A stretch of 64,000 nucleotides of DNA from Solicoccozyma terricola (Eukaryota; Basidiomycota; Tremellomycetes; Filobasidiales; Piskurozymaceae). Location: positions 525,475 to 589,474 of the forward strand of contig BCLD01000014.1 in NCBI GenBank assembly GCA_001600875.1, given 5' to 3'. The notes under the pieces were generated by a model. The model saw only the letters and a list, made by a program, of their open reading frames with translations, made no database searches and was not told the DNA's origin. Below, piece after piece: positions 23,775 through 39,555 of the stretch; positions within the stretch are counted from its first letter, which is position 1; the number at the start of each line of letters is the position of its first letter. Both the position numbers and the translations under genes were made by a program.

Positions 23775-24154
23775 GAGCTGCGACGGGATACGCTGCTGGT
23801 CTGAGTCGACGGACCTGGGAGGTTGCTAACCCTTCCCTGCGAACGCTGTGCCCCCCTTTGGCCCCTTCCCCACACGTGACCCGCTCCCTCCACTCTGCCC
23901 ACCCGTGAGAATTCTCCCATTCCCCCGATTTTCTTTCGGTCTTTCGCTCTCGCCGCCACATCTCCTACTCGTTTTCCCTTCGAGTCCCACTACATCCTTC
24001 ACCCATCCTCACCCTCCCTTTTCTCCCTACCCTTCCGTTCCTCGTTCGGAAGTTTCATCTTCCAAACACTCCGCATCACTACAAAAGAGGATATCCTCAA
24101 ACCATTGACACCTTACACGTTTTAGAGACTCTTTGATAATAGTTCTTTGCCCAA
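23775..24154. promoter_or_regulatory. Divergent promoter CobW-family gene / eEF2
   Basis: About 380 bp (or 717 bp if eEF2 starts at 24492). The plus strand is strongly pyrimidine-rich at 23960-24060 (CCTCACCCTCCC, TTCTCCCTACCC), as is common just upstream of highly expressed fungal genes. Confidence 0.45.
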
Positions 24155-27905
<3,751 letters not shown>

Positions 27906-28498
27906 ACAAGCTGTCACTGCTTATCTGTACTTGGGAGTTGGTACGATCCGCTTGCTTGTATGATATTACGAGGAGGTGCTCTTCGGTTCTCAGAATATAA
28001 CATGCACATTGGAGATCGCACTGATATGGTTACTGCTACGGATACGATGCATCTATGACACTTTCCCGCTCCGTGTGCGGCCAATCAAAGCCGTCGCGAT
28101 TTCCGAAATCAAAGTCGAACTCCACATACCAACCCATATCGACGTTCATCTGAGTTGGCAAGTACACATCTCAGCGCATCATCGTCCGTCCCACGCCCCA
28201 GCAGCCATCCCTAGGCATGGCGTTCCAGCGTTGAAGACATCACATAGCTTCATATCATTCGAGTGCCCTCATTCAAGCTGAAAGAGGACGGGTATCGTTA
28301 TCAAGTCAGACGACATACAAAATCGAGGAAGTGTATTCGCACGTTAGAGGGACATTCGTAGCCTCCGGTAGTCGTGGGTCTTCCCCATTCTGAAGATTAC
28401 CTACTCTTTACTCACATCAACCATGCGAAACCATTGACAGACTTCCTCTGAACGTCAACGCTTTGGCCTTCGATCTGCTGCAATCCCAACATATCTAC
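27906..28498. other. Intergenic region eEF2 / GT31-like gene
   Basis: 593 bp between two plus-strand genes: the eEF2 3' flank and the promoter of the glycosyltransferase. No open frame, RNA gene or repeat could be supported. Confidence 0.4.
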
Positions 28499-30345
28499 AT
28501 GTCTTCCAGACTGGATCCTCGATCCACGTCACCTCGACGATTACTCTCACGACCTGATCGCCCCAACGAGTCCGGAAGACCCTCCTCGGGGTCCCTTCCA
28601 TGGCCTACCTCAATAACTCGGGCTTCGCGACCACGCTGGCGATGCCACGTCCCTATGAATCCACGACATTTCATCCGTCTTCGGACAATCGTTTGCTTAG
28701 CATTTGGGATAGCGGTGCTGGTCGTCATACTCACGCTGAACACCATTCACCCGGACTTGGATCCACCGAAACCTTCTCCGGCACCACTATCACCAGCCGC
28801 AGCAGCCGCAAATAAGCTATCGAAGCCAAAAGCTGGCGTAGATGTTGATGGCGGATCAACCGAGCTTGAAGCAGAACCGGAGTTGCAAAGGAGTTTCGAG
28901 GAACCAGATTTTGCATTGTTGAGTGGTAGGCAGCCACACACTTTGGGATGTGACGTCCCAGTGGATTGGCGTGGCAAAGATGGAGCGGGACCTCAAGCAT
29001 CTCCGAACGAGGATGAAAACGGCGTGCTGGTATTCCTAGGAGTATTCTCATCGGCAGAGAAGAAGGAGAGACGGATGTTGTGAGTGCTTTGCATTTGCTT
29101 CTGCATACGAACGATAACGCTTACACCGTGCGTCGGTCTTCTCAGATATCGCGAAATCTATTGGCCCGACTTCCCGGACCATCTAGTAACCAAAAAATTC
29201 ATATTGGGTGTCCCGCCGTATCCACCTCAACCTGAGCATCCAGCAGCCGTCCCTCGAGCGAAAATTATGAGAGAATTGGAAGAGGAGAACAGTAGATATA
29301 AGGATATGGTCATCCTAGACGTGAGTCAGACATTGCACAAGGAGAAGAGCACATTGAAAGCTAATTGAGGTATTGTGAGTAGATGGAGGACAACATCGAC
29401 TTTGGAAAGACGCATCGGTACTTCCAATGGTTAGCGAAGGAGTACGCTGGAGAAGGCAGAGTGAAAGGGCGTCCCCGTTATGTGATGTGAGTGCGATTAA
29501 GGACAGGCGGTTGCCGTAGAAAGCCCAGTGCTGATAAATGTTGCTCTGAATATGCAGGAAATCGGACGATGATGTTCGTAGCCTCCGGGGTTTGCAGAGA
29601 TGTACGGATTCGCTGACATCTCCCGGTCGTTATCACAGACCCTTCTGGTGATGCCGAACTTGATCGAAGCTTTCCGACATATCGACTGTGCACAAAACGT
29701 TTACTGGGGTACTACGTCTGGTCGTTCAATGCACTTTGCAGATTATTTCCGTGGTTTAGCATACGCCATGAGCTGGCCACTGGTGACTATCAAATTATGG
29801 GAAACGTCACTCCACACCTGTGCTGACTTTAATCGCTATCTATCTAGATATCATGGATCGGCAACGCCGATATGCCGCTCGCCCACATCTCCAAGATTGA
29901 AGATGCACGGACAGGTCAATGGTTGCGCCATCTTGATCCTGTGACGGATCCAATACTACGAATCGACATGGGTTGGACGATGGGTGATTGGAATCAATTA
30001 GATGTAACAGTGGAGACGACTGCTTTGCGTGAGTGTCCCCTTCGCCTCGTATTGTCAATCCAGCTAATGACTAATGAACTCCCCACGGCGCGGGTTGCAG
30101 ACTGGCTGAAACTCAATGAATGGGTCCGAGAACAACATCAACGTATCATTGACATCTGGGACACCGCTGGAAGGCCTTACGAATGGGATCACGGAGTTGA
30201 TCCTCTGCAATCCATCGCACACGGTCGGATAACCCCTCCAAAAGCTGCGGAAGAACATGCACGACAAAAGGAATTAGGTTGGGATGTTGCTGGCAATGTC
30301 ATTGCCCAAGTCGAGGCGTCTGTAGCGAAATCAAGGTCTGAATGA
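28499..30345 (+). CDS. Galactosyltransferase-like type II membrane protein (GT31-like)
   Basis: Seven exons (28499-29079, 29146-29320, 29383-29486, 29558-29573, 29639-29782, 29848-30028, 30101-30345) give 481 aa. Architecture is that of a Golgi glycosyltransferase: a basic cytoplasmic tail, a single membrane anchor near residues 60-80 (IVCLAFGIAVLVVILTL), then a lumenal domain. VFLGVFSSAEKKERR and REIYW resemble the start of beta-1,3-galactosyltransferase folds, KSDDDTLLVMPNL contains the DxD metal/nucleotide-sugar motif, and the C-terminal half has DMGWTMGDW. Exon 4 is 16 nt and encodes the core of the DDD motif (KSDDD). Donor sugar and acceptor are unknown; a role in glycan or capsule assembly is inference. 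Confidence 0.8.
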
Positions 30346-30510
30346 AGTACGCCTGGAAGATGCTCAGTTGGAGTAAAACATGTTACGATAGTTCGTTATG
30401 ATCAACATATTGCATTACTACTACATAGTGGAGAATTGCATAATTCTTCCCGCAGACCTCGATATATCGACCCTACTATTGGTTCTTCCTTGAACTCCAA
30501 AAAACCCACT

Positions 30511-32091
30511 TCACTCTCCTTTGTCCCTTCTGTCTCTCGCAGCAGCCCAAGTATCGCTCTTCGTACCCTCCGCCCCACCTTCCTCTGTTCTCACTTTTCC
30601 ACCAACATTTTTATTCCCTTTCAATACATCCTTCGCATCGAATAGAGGCCCAATCCCATCCAACACCGGTTTATTCATTTCTTTGGAAGCCCTTTCGAAT
30701 TCTGATTGAGCTTTACCTATTGATCGAAGAGATTCCGGCGTTGTTGTTGTTGTTGTTGTTCTTGTTCTTGGTTTGGTGGTTGGAGTCACCACTTCACCCG
30801 GTGCTGACGACGAAGATTGAGATGCAATTGCGCCACCTCTTCGCCTAGCAGTCAAATTAGGACCTTTCACCTCTTCTACTCTACTTCCACTCCCGCTTGC
30901 GCTCTTATACCCGGCTTTCTCAGCTTCAAGCTCCAAATCCACGCCTTTCTGTTCGAGCTCTTTCCGTTGTTTTTGCAAAGCGAGTTGGGAGAGCTCCCGA
31001 AGGGTTGGTGAGGTGGACGTTGAAGGATTTGGAAGCGATGAATGGGTTATGTTTGGTGGAGAAGACGGTGTTGGTTCATGTTTTAATGTTGAGGGTTTAG
31101 TTGATAGAGAAGAATTGGATGGAGGAAAAGAACCAGAAGATAGTTTCTCTAAATTCTCTTCCAATCTCTCCTCCTCATTTTCCAACTTCACCACCTCTTC
31201 AACTGCACCTCTACTACCACCTTCAATCGGTAACAAAGATCCATCTTTTTGTCCTAGTAAGCGCCTGGATGACTCTTCAGCATCTCTTGCGTCTATCAAG
31301 GCAACTCTCTGTTGTAGGATATAACGACGTTGAAGATCCGTTTCGAGTTCCTGGATCGATGGAGGAAGAGATCGAGTGTGGGATAGCCCTTTAGATGTTT
31401 AGAGATTGGAATTCAGCTTTTGAAACAGGAAAAAGAGGAGAGAATTGATAACATTACATGAGACCCATTGAACTAAATTCACACGACACAAAGCATAAAC
31501 GTAAAACCACAGAGAGAAGGAATCAGAAACTATCTATCCACGTCTCACATGTAAAAGAATAGAATCAGACTTACCCGGTAACTTGTCTCCATTTGCGTAC
31601 TCTGATAAATCTTGCTTGATCTTATAATCTACCGTTCGTTTAGTCCTTCCACCTGACGAGAGAAGAACGTGGAAGGGGATGTGATAAAGCGATAACGGCG
31701 GTCGTTAAAGGCGGTGGATGAAAGTGGAGTTGGAGTGTGGGGGTTAGCATTTAATTTGGTACGCCTGAGGAAAAATGAAGACACCCGTACCATTTGGAGA
31801 AGGGATCTCAAAATATTTATTTCCTTATCGATCGACGATTGTAGTATCCGATGTCAGCACATGGGGAAGTTATCAAGACGCGATGTGATTCGAGAGCGGA
31901 TTTATAGGAGAAGAATGGCTTACCTTGTAGATCATGTCCCACTGGTTTCTATGCGCACGGCCAGCGGACGATCGAGCGGGAACGGGTTAGTTTGGTTCAT
32001 ATCACTTGGAAGCATGGAGCCTGGAAGAAGAGGGACCCACTGCTCGGACAGACGAGATAAGACGAGATATGCTTTTCAGGAAGCGAGACAT
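30511..32091 (-). CDS. Putative mitochondrial protein of unknown function
   Basis: Five exons (32091-32006, 31948-31924, 31806-31791, 31628-31575, 31388-30511) give 352 aa. I do not recognise the family. The N-terminus MSRFLKSISRLISSVRAVG is arginine/serine-rich without acidic residues, a good mitochondrial presequence. It is followed by NQWDMIYKIPSPNDYKIKQD, then IQELETDLQRRYILQQRVAL, a likely coiled coil, and a long polar, Thr/Ser/Lys-rich C-terminus that is probably disordered. Exons 2 and 3 are 25 and 16 nt. An in-frame upstream ATG at 32190 would add a poly-threonine run encoded by a trinucleotide repeat; the inner start is preferred for the presequence. Divergent from the MESH1-like gene. 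Confidence 0.75.
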
Positions 32092-32137
32092 ATCGATGGT
32101 GGAGATGGGTGAGATTTGAGAGTGAGATGCTAGTGAT

Positions 32138-32179
32138 GTGGTGGTGGTGGTGGTGGTGGTGGTGGTGGTGGTGGTGGTG
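32138..32179. repeat. (GGT)n microsatellite between divergent genes
   Basis: About fourteen perfect GGT units on the plus strand. On the minus strand this is (ACC)n, open in frame with the downstream unknown protein as poly-Thr from an ATG at 32190, but more likely 5' leader or promoter sequence. Confidence 0.85.
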
Positions 32180-32360
32180 ACCTCATACATACATACAGAT
32201 ATACCCTTGCGGTTGAAGATGCGACGAGGGAAGTCACCCTCCGTGAATCCGCGGATTACAGTTTATTCGCAACTCCGCATCCTCGATGCTCCCTTTGTCG
32301 CTGCCGCCCTTACTCCGACCACTCCCTACTCCGACCACTCCTCTCTCACTTCTCAACATC

Positions 32361-32989
32361 ATGTCTCCTATAGCAACACCATCCTCTTCACCCCTCAAAC
32401 ACTCTCCTACACCATCGCCGCCCATCAACGGAGACGATCACACGACACATCTCGAGCATAACCACGACATGAGCGCCGCGACAACCAGTTCCGGATCTAC
32501 GTTGTCGGATAGGATGGGTATGGCCGAACTTCAGGAGCTCATGAGAACTATTGATTTCGCTGCCAAGGTGAGTTCTTCCCGTAGCAGTAGAGAAGATGCC
32601 AGTGGGTCCCTAATACCGTTTGGATCTGGAACCGGATAGAAACATCGGAATCAGAGGAGAAAGGATTGCGATGAAACTCCTTAGTGAGTTGTTCTTGTTC
32701 GAATGAATGGTTCATAACATCTGAGACTATCTTCATAATTGTAGTATCAACCATCCAATAGTGCGTCCATTCTGGTAGCATCCTATCACCCAACATTTCA
32801 CTAACTCTCCTACCCATCCCGGCTGGTTTGTTCCATAGGCAGTGGCGAACATCCTAACGGCTCATGGCGTTTCTCATATTCCGACACTTCAAGCTGCTTT
32901 ACTACATGATACAGTAGAAGACACGGAAACGACGATCGAGGAACTGACAGATGTGTTTGGGAGTGAAGTCGCTGGAATCGTCCTGGTGA

Positions 32990-33030
<41 letters not shown>

Positions 33031-33632
33031 AAAACGGCGTGGTTGCAATATCACCAAGACTAATGACATCCCTTCCTTCCTCTTCATGTATTTTTCCAAC
33101 GCTCCGATAACATAATATACGCACAACCAGGAATGCACCGACCCCCCAACTCTCTCCTCATTAGCTCGTAAAGCACTCCAAACCAAGACAGCTCCTAATA
33201 AATCGCCTGAAGCTCAACGTGTCAAGTTGGCTGACAAGTTACATAACTTGAATTCTATCAGGGACAGTCCACCAGTTGGATGGACTGCTGAGAGGTGTCA
33301 GAAGTACTTCGGTGAGTGAGATGTTGTTTGCGATTCTTTCTTGGCGATTCTTTCTTTGAGATGGGGTGTGAACTCTAATTGCTGAATGCAAACTTTATCT
33401 AGCTTGGGCCAAGACAGTAACAGATGCATGTCTCCCTTCACTCCCAACAATGGGTCCTCCTCTTTCCAAACTATATTACGAATCACATTTCGCACTAAAC
33501 AACAAGACATACAAATGCCATCCGACATTGGGGAGTGATGATGTTCCAGAAGAGGAAGAATCGTTTTTGAAAGAGGCGAAACACAGACAAAGATTGTGGT
33601 CTAGGAGTCCTAGAAATTCGATTTATCATTGA
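32361..33632 (+). CDS. MESH1: MESH1-type HD-domain (p)ppGpp/NADPH phosphohydrolase
   Basis: Six exons (32361-32567, 32640-32683, 32745-32760, 32839-32985, 33131-33311, 33403-33632) give 274 aa. The HD fold is complete: [35 protein letters not shown] with the metal-binding HD, and [10 protein letters not shown]. Human MESH1 is about 180 aa; here a Pro/Ser-rich N-terminal extension of about 60 residues and a Glu-rich C-terminal tail are added. MESH1 is the eukaryotic homologue of SpoT hydrolase; it removes the 3'-pyrophosphate of ppGpp in vitro and acts as cytosolic NADPH phosphatase in human cells. No synthetase domain is present. An in-frame ATG at 32286 would add 25 residues. Exon 3 is 16 nt. 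Intron 4 carries a (GA)n run. Confidence 0.93.
32993..33020. repeat. (GA)n microsatellite in MESH1-like intron 4
   Basis: A near-perfect GA dinucleotide run starting just after the splice donor of the intron at 32986. Confidence 0.85.
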
Positions 33633-33836
33633 GATCGAAAGGATGGACGGGTAGGATGAGAATGGTTGGTAGGGGGTGATTGCCTTTTGGCAGAAAAGTA
33701 ATCAGCATTTTTCTCGCTTTGTAGTTAACGAGCTGATTTCCACACTTTTGTATACGATATGAAAGTCGAAACCTTTTGTTTCTTTTACGATCACACGAAA
33801 TAAGCCTATGAAATACGATGTTTGTCTGTTTTGCTC

Positions 33837-36800
33837 TTAACACACGCTGCCAGATCCTGAAGGTGCGAATAATCCTGACCTTCTACGAGATGACCTTCTA
33901 TTGTCGTTATACGTGGTCATAATAGGAGAAGGTAACGGGGAAGTGTCTGATCCAGCGAAAACGCTACCGCCGAGGGATGGTCGGAATCGCAGGAGGCCAG
34001 ATGATCCGCGTTGTCGTCTGATGGGATGGAAGTAAGCGGTCATCAACAGGCTCAAGCAATGAAAGTGGGAAAGCGAGAGATGTGTCGACTCACGCAGATG
34101 CTCGGCGGGCGACCTTGGAGCGATACGCCGTATTCCATTTACCGAAGAATTGGTCTATTTCAAGGGGTCGCGGATCTTAGTATTCTGTCCTCGACAATGT
34201 GGGACAGGTTTAGAGGAACCCACCTAAGACGACGTGATTCTCCTTTTGCGATACCTCACGTAACATCCTCGCCTTTGGTAGAGCTCTGATCCAGGTGTCC
34301 CAGGTTTTCCGTTTGGAGATGCTTCGTTCGAAGGCGATAGCAGGGAGACGCTGTGCAGGCAAATAATGCATTTGTGAGCGATGAGATGACGTTCGCATGT
34401 CCATGCACGAAAGCTCACCCTGGATTTGGACTTCCAGCTGTCAAATGCAGCGAAGAGCAGAGCGTCCTCTCGATGAAGAGTTACTTCAGCCTCCTATTGC
34501 ACGAGAGATAGGAGCAAACGAGGATAACGTCAGGAAAATTGGAATATCAAGCTGCCACGTATACGCACCACCGGCTGAAGTTGCAGCTGCCGCAACTTCC
34601 ATCGCCACTGGGCCAAAGCGGTCTTGAGATCCGTTTGCTGTTGCTGTCGTCTATACGTGTCAAGTTTCTGTTTTTGACTCTTGCTTTCTCTAGCAGATAC
34701 TAGCCAGAACGCGAAAAGGCGGCGGCGCGTTGCTGTTTGTTGTACCGAGTGATCAGAGACAGCCGTCGTGAAAAGCAACGCCCGCGCCCGCTCTCACCTT
34801 CGTCTCGGACATCGCGGAAGCTCTGACTCAAGCTCAAGGCTTCGCCTTGCCGTAGGACAGCATTGGTCCACGACGAAAATGCAGACCTGACAACAGGTGG
34901 GACCTTGTCAGTGCGACTGACATGATGATTGTGCCCCATCCTCCTCACTTAGCAAGTTTGCCGTCATACTTCACTTTGACCTCGTATTCTGCCGACTTGA
35001 GCTCCACGACCCGCTTCAACCATACATTCAGCGTTATAGATGCAACTCGCTGAAAATATCGCGTCGCTCAGCCAACCTGTGAGTATACTAACCGTCTATA
35101 TAAAGGCTTACCCTGTCCGACCGTTCTTGCCAATCCGATTCGTGAACTTTGAGGTTGTCCTCGCGTTTCTTGGCTTCACGCCACACTGGGGCCACCAACT
35201 ATAATCAGCTTATCATCTTTCGCGTTTGCTTCGTGGAATTACCTTCAAAGAACGTCTTGACCACCTCCATCCGCTTCGCATCCACCCATGCAACTTGCTT
35301 CCTGCGCCTGTATCGCTGAACCCAGCTCTTGAAACCTCGCCTTTCAAGAAAGAACGCTCGTAGGACGTCCGATCGTACAGTAGCTGCCGCAACAACATTC
35401 GAGGATGAATGCCAGGACTGGAAAGTCTTCCTCGAGAGGTACTGATCATGGGAAAGATCTGCTGCTCGAGAAAGCATGGATATCCGGTCATGCTTTTGCC
35501 GCCAACGCTGTAGGCAGGCTTTAAGCGCTACTGTTTGACGAGCGTTGTCAAAGTTCTCCGCTAGCACTGTGATTGGAATGATCAGCGTTGATAGCGTTGA
35601 TGTGATGAAGTGACATCGAGGCACGACTCACATTCGCAGTCTTGCCTGGCTCTTAGACTCGCCGTCCATGAGGCCAAGGTAGATCTCAGTGTACAGACTG
35701 TTCGTTTGCGTTCCAACTCGTTACTATGAGCCATATTCCGCCAAACACGGAAAGCTGTCGAGACCATCGCAGCTTGTTTGCCACGCTGCACCTTGAATGA
35801 GACTTGGGCAAGTCTCTGGCGACGGGTTCGATGCATCAGTAGCCATGTGTAGAATTTGCTTAAAGACAACTTACTTTCACTCGACCCATCCTGTCGGACC
35901 ATATGGGGAATGTTGTCCTCAGGAGGCCCAGTCTGTAGTGATTACTGGCTGCTTGCTCTTTCCCACTAATTAAGGGAAAATATGTCAAATTCACATCATC
36001 CGAGGTTGTCCGATGCGACTGACAACTTGCTTCTCCATAACGTCCAAGCCTTCGCCTCGATCCGATCGTCGACCATATCGGAAACGTCGAGTTCGGCAAC
36101 ACGTAGACGAGTATCTCGCTGCCATTTCTGAAAAACACTGAGAGCTAGACGTTGCTCCCAGGTATTTGAGAGCTGTTCTTCATTCGCACGGAGCACGACA
36201 GATTGCAATGTTCTTGACTGCCAATGCTGAAGCGCATGTCGAACGACGACTTCGCCGCGATGTCGGTCGGCACGACGGATGTTGCGTGCTGTTCTCCATT
36301 TCTGAATGCAATGCATTCCAATCATTCATCAAGCTCAATCCGTCAACAGAGTGTGAGTTTTTGACTCACTGCAAAGAACTTCCTTTCAACTCTCTGCTCG
36401 TCCTTCTCTCTCACAATCAATTCTTTCTCCATCATCTCCTCTTGCCATTTTCGCTTCGCTCTCCGGTCTACTTGATCCTTCCAACCCCGCCAAGCATCCT
36501 CCATCAACTCCATCTCCTTGCGTTCTACCCATCGATCGCAATTCCTCTCGATCCGACTTCGTTTCGCTCGCATGGCCCACCGCCGGAATGATTCTCCCTG
36601 AGTTGCGCGACGGTGCGTACGGGAGGCGAGGTCACCAAGACGATCATGCATGGCCTTTGCTGCTCGCCAACGATCAAGATCACGAGATAATCTTGCCTGA
36701 TCGAGGTCGTCAATAAGCTCGTTGAGGTCATTCTGAGAGAAGGCTGGTCAGCTCAAGCAGTGAAGATGGGTATAAAAGCCACTGGCCACCCCTCACCTTC

Positions 36801-37868
36801 TCCCATTCCAACTCCCTCATCCACTCTCTCATAGATCTGCTCTTCAACCCATAATTGTAGAATTCGTCCGCTTCCTTTTGCATTTTCCGAAACTCCTCTC
36901 CCCTCCCGAGCTCGACTTCGTGAACTCTTTCCAACTCAAATGCTTCGTCTTCCAGCAGAAGATACTCCTCATCTCGACCAGATTGAAGAGCACGGATAGG
37001 CGGAGTAGAGATAGTAAGCGAGTGATTAGGATTTGAACTGGAATGAGCTGTAGATGGGTTACGTTGCCGTTGAGAAGGTCGAAGGGGTGTTTCATAGACG
37101 TTAGTGTTCGGCGGAGCCGTCTTGACGTCCCGACCGAAGGGGGTCGAGCTATATCGAGCCACACCGACTGGTCCAGCATAGGTTGCAGGAATGTCGTGCG
37201 ACTTTGGAGTCCTAAAAGGTGGATAATCTGCTGTCGCCGTATCCGACATGGACGAGGTTCCCTCCTGATAGTCAACCGATATCTCCGCTTCCATGTCGGT
37301 GAGTCCGCGCTGGTCGAGCTCATCGTCGCCATCCCCCTCATCCGGATCAGACCCAGCTTCAGCGAGGAACGGTATCTTCCTCCTGACATTGTCCGCGTCC
37401 GAATCGACAAGAGGATTCCGTCGTCTGGGCTGAGGGTCTTCATATGAGACTTCGAAGCTTTCAACCTCGTGAGTATCGTCTACTTCCCCAGTAGTAGTCT
37501 CTTTATCTGTCCCTGCCGAGACCGAGCGATTCCCCGATCGCCATTTCTCCAGCCGACCTCGCAAGGTAGGTGCTCTCATTTCATGGATCTTCAGGAGTAG
37601 TCGGAAGTGAGTAGGATCATCTTGAGTGTCGAAGCCGCTGCAATTGACAGATCAGAAACATGCAGTAGACTCTCTCTCCGTCTCTCCGTCTCTGTCTCTC
37701 TCTACCAACTCATGCTCACCTCTCTTCCATGATCTTGTCATATGCAGCGGACAGTTCGCTGAACCCCGTTGCACCATCTGGCACTGTATCGATGATCCTC
37801 TCGATCAAATCCCAATCTGCGTCTGCAAACGAGGAGACTGTCGTCTCAGCTCGTGAGTAACGGGACAT
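33837..37868 (-). CDS. SFI1: Sfi1-like centrin-binding spindle pole body protein
   Basis: Fifteen exons (37868-37720, 37637-36797, 36732-36370, 36301-36027, 35932-35875, 35815-35632, 35566-35243, 35185-35112, 35049-34949, 34886-34798, 34732-34569, 34493-34419, 34350-34260, 34154-34094, 34017-33837) give 1009 aa. Sfi1 is a long helical filament at the microtubule organising centre that binds one centrin per repeat and templates its duplication. From about residue 330 onward the protein is a chain of degenerate repeats with the hallmark hydrophobic-x-x-W spacing: FRRWAMRAKRSR, AWRGWKDQ, LQHWQSR, FQKWQRD, LWRSK, FPIWSDRM, FRVWRN, LASWTA, LQRWRQ, FQSWHSS, FKSWVQRY, WLKR, WKSKSR, FGKWNTAYRS. The N-terminal third is acidic and disordered. 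Frame, phase and repeat spacing agree across all introns. Confidence 0.9.
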
Positions 37869-38128
37869 GTTGAAGGTAGGGGATGCTATGAGTCTGCAGG
37901 AGCGCTTGTAACCATGTTTGAAACCATTATGTTGATGATGATACTGACGAATGGGAAAGAGGTCTGTCGTACTCGGCGCGTTGGAAGACGCTCGCTCGCG
38001 TGTTTTGTTTACAATTCAGACAACCATCTATCAGGATCGCCATAATCCCTCTGTTACAACTGTACAAGAGCTGGTGCTGCCATCGCCAGGATTTCAAACC
38101 ATTTGTTTCTGCTGCGGTGGCATCGACC

Positions 38129-39351
38129 TCATCTTCCTACTTTATCCCAGAACGTATCGGTCCACCACTCTCCATCCATCCTTCTAAGTTCCAGTGTAGA
38201 TTTCCACTTCTTTGACCTGTTTTGCGACGTCTCGTCCGTTTTTCCTTCCATTTTGGCCATGATATTTGCAGTACTTGATGACGATGTAATTGCGCTACTT
38301 GAAGAAGTCACAAGGTACCATATCTCCTTCACGTTTTGTTTCATCAAGTATGCTTTCAGACGAGTATAGTTCAAGCCAACGTAGGCGGGACCGTGAGAGT
38401 CATCTGAAAGGCAAAGCTTGCCACCCAGTCGCATGATGAGCTGTCAGGATCATCCATCACATCAGTATCAAAGCGAGAACATAAAACTTAGTGATGTACC
38501 CACCTGTAATACCTCTTCACCAGGATATCCCGTCTCCCACCCCTTCCTAAACGGAGCACTACTGACCTCGAACAATCCACCATACTCCACTACTGTCTTG
38601 ATATTCCTCTCCAGTCTTTCCCAGGCACCGGGATATGTAGCGTCGTCGTCCAGCCGTATAGAGGGAACGTAAAGCCGACATAGATCAATATGCGCGACGA
38701 TCGTAGGTTGTATTCGAGTAAGGAGCGTATATTGAGCATCAAAGTAAGCGATGAAAAAGGATGTAACTGCTGATGATTGTCCTACTGTATCCATGACTTC
38801 ATCCTTCGTTGTGGCCATGGCCATGCTCGTCTTCTCCACGGCCGTGACCGCCTTCTCCCAGGTCATTCTGTCGAAATCAATCGGAATCTCCCCAACATGA
38901 TGCATTCCACCCATTACATACTCTATTCGGTCACCATGTTCATTCAACAGTGCTTCCAGGCCATCGAGGTCGATAGCGGTGATATAATCAGTCTCGAGAC
39001 CAACGAGGAGATCGATCTGGGAGGCGTACAGTCGTTTCAAACGGTGTGCTTCGGTGAGGTATGAGAGGAAGGTGGATTGTAAGAGCGTTGGCGTGAGATC
39101 TGACTGGCGTGAAGGGGAAAGATAAAGGTCACTCTTCCTGATCTATTGGTATGCTGATGCGCACGATCAATTCCCAGTCTACTCACCTCTTCGGGATACA
39201 AGTCCTGCTGTCTATACCTCGGACAATGCTCGCTCAACCCAAATGTCTTGAAACCGCGCTGGATGGCCTCTTGAACTGCATCCTCAAGAGTGGTACCCTG
39301 CGCAGCATGTCGGCAAAACAGTCCGGAATGGGAATGGTGGGAGTGAGGCAT
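38129..39351 (-). CDS. HIS2: Histidinol-phosphatase, PHP family (HIS2 type)
   Basis: Three exons (39351-39187, 39103-38504, 38440-38129) give 358 aa. The enzyme dephosphorylates histidinol phosphate, the penultimate reaction of histidine synthesis. PHP metal ligands are visible: the N-terminal MPHSHHSHSG (normally HSHS), GLSEHCPR, GLETDY, YVMGGMHHVG, and the late LCLSDDSHG (SDAH-type) motif. The length is close to the yeast enzyme (335 aa). The Ser-rich C-terminal part after LVTSSSS is poorly conserved. Divergent from the FHIP gene with 204 bp between starts. Confidence 0.93.
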
Positions 39352-39555
39352 GTTGCGAATGGCAAGAAGGGATATATGTATGGGATGAAGTTGGGAAGTT
39401 GCAGTTGACAGGGGCGGCGTTTGTTGACCGGGGTCGCCGCACACAGAGGGACATCACTTCGTAAACATCGTCGCCAGCATGTTCATCATCGTCAAGCAAT
39501 ACTATCCCACCGGCCAGCATGCATATCTGAGGCCCCTGCCCCCCCTTCATATCGT

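Noticed and set aside
29574..29638. Continuous reading VRSLRGLQRCTDS after SDDD in the GT31-like gene
   Set aside because: It breaks the DDD-x-LLVMPNL block; an intron with donor GTTCGT restores it.
35859..35874. A 16-nt intron (GTAAGTTGTCTTTAAG) in SFI1
   Set aside because: Using the acceptor at 35816 gives a normal-sized intron with a branch-like CTGAT and keeps the W-repeat in frame.
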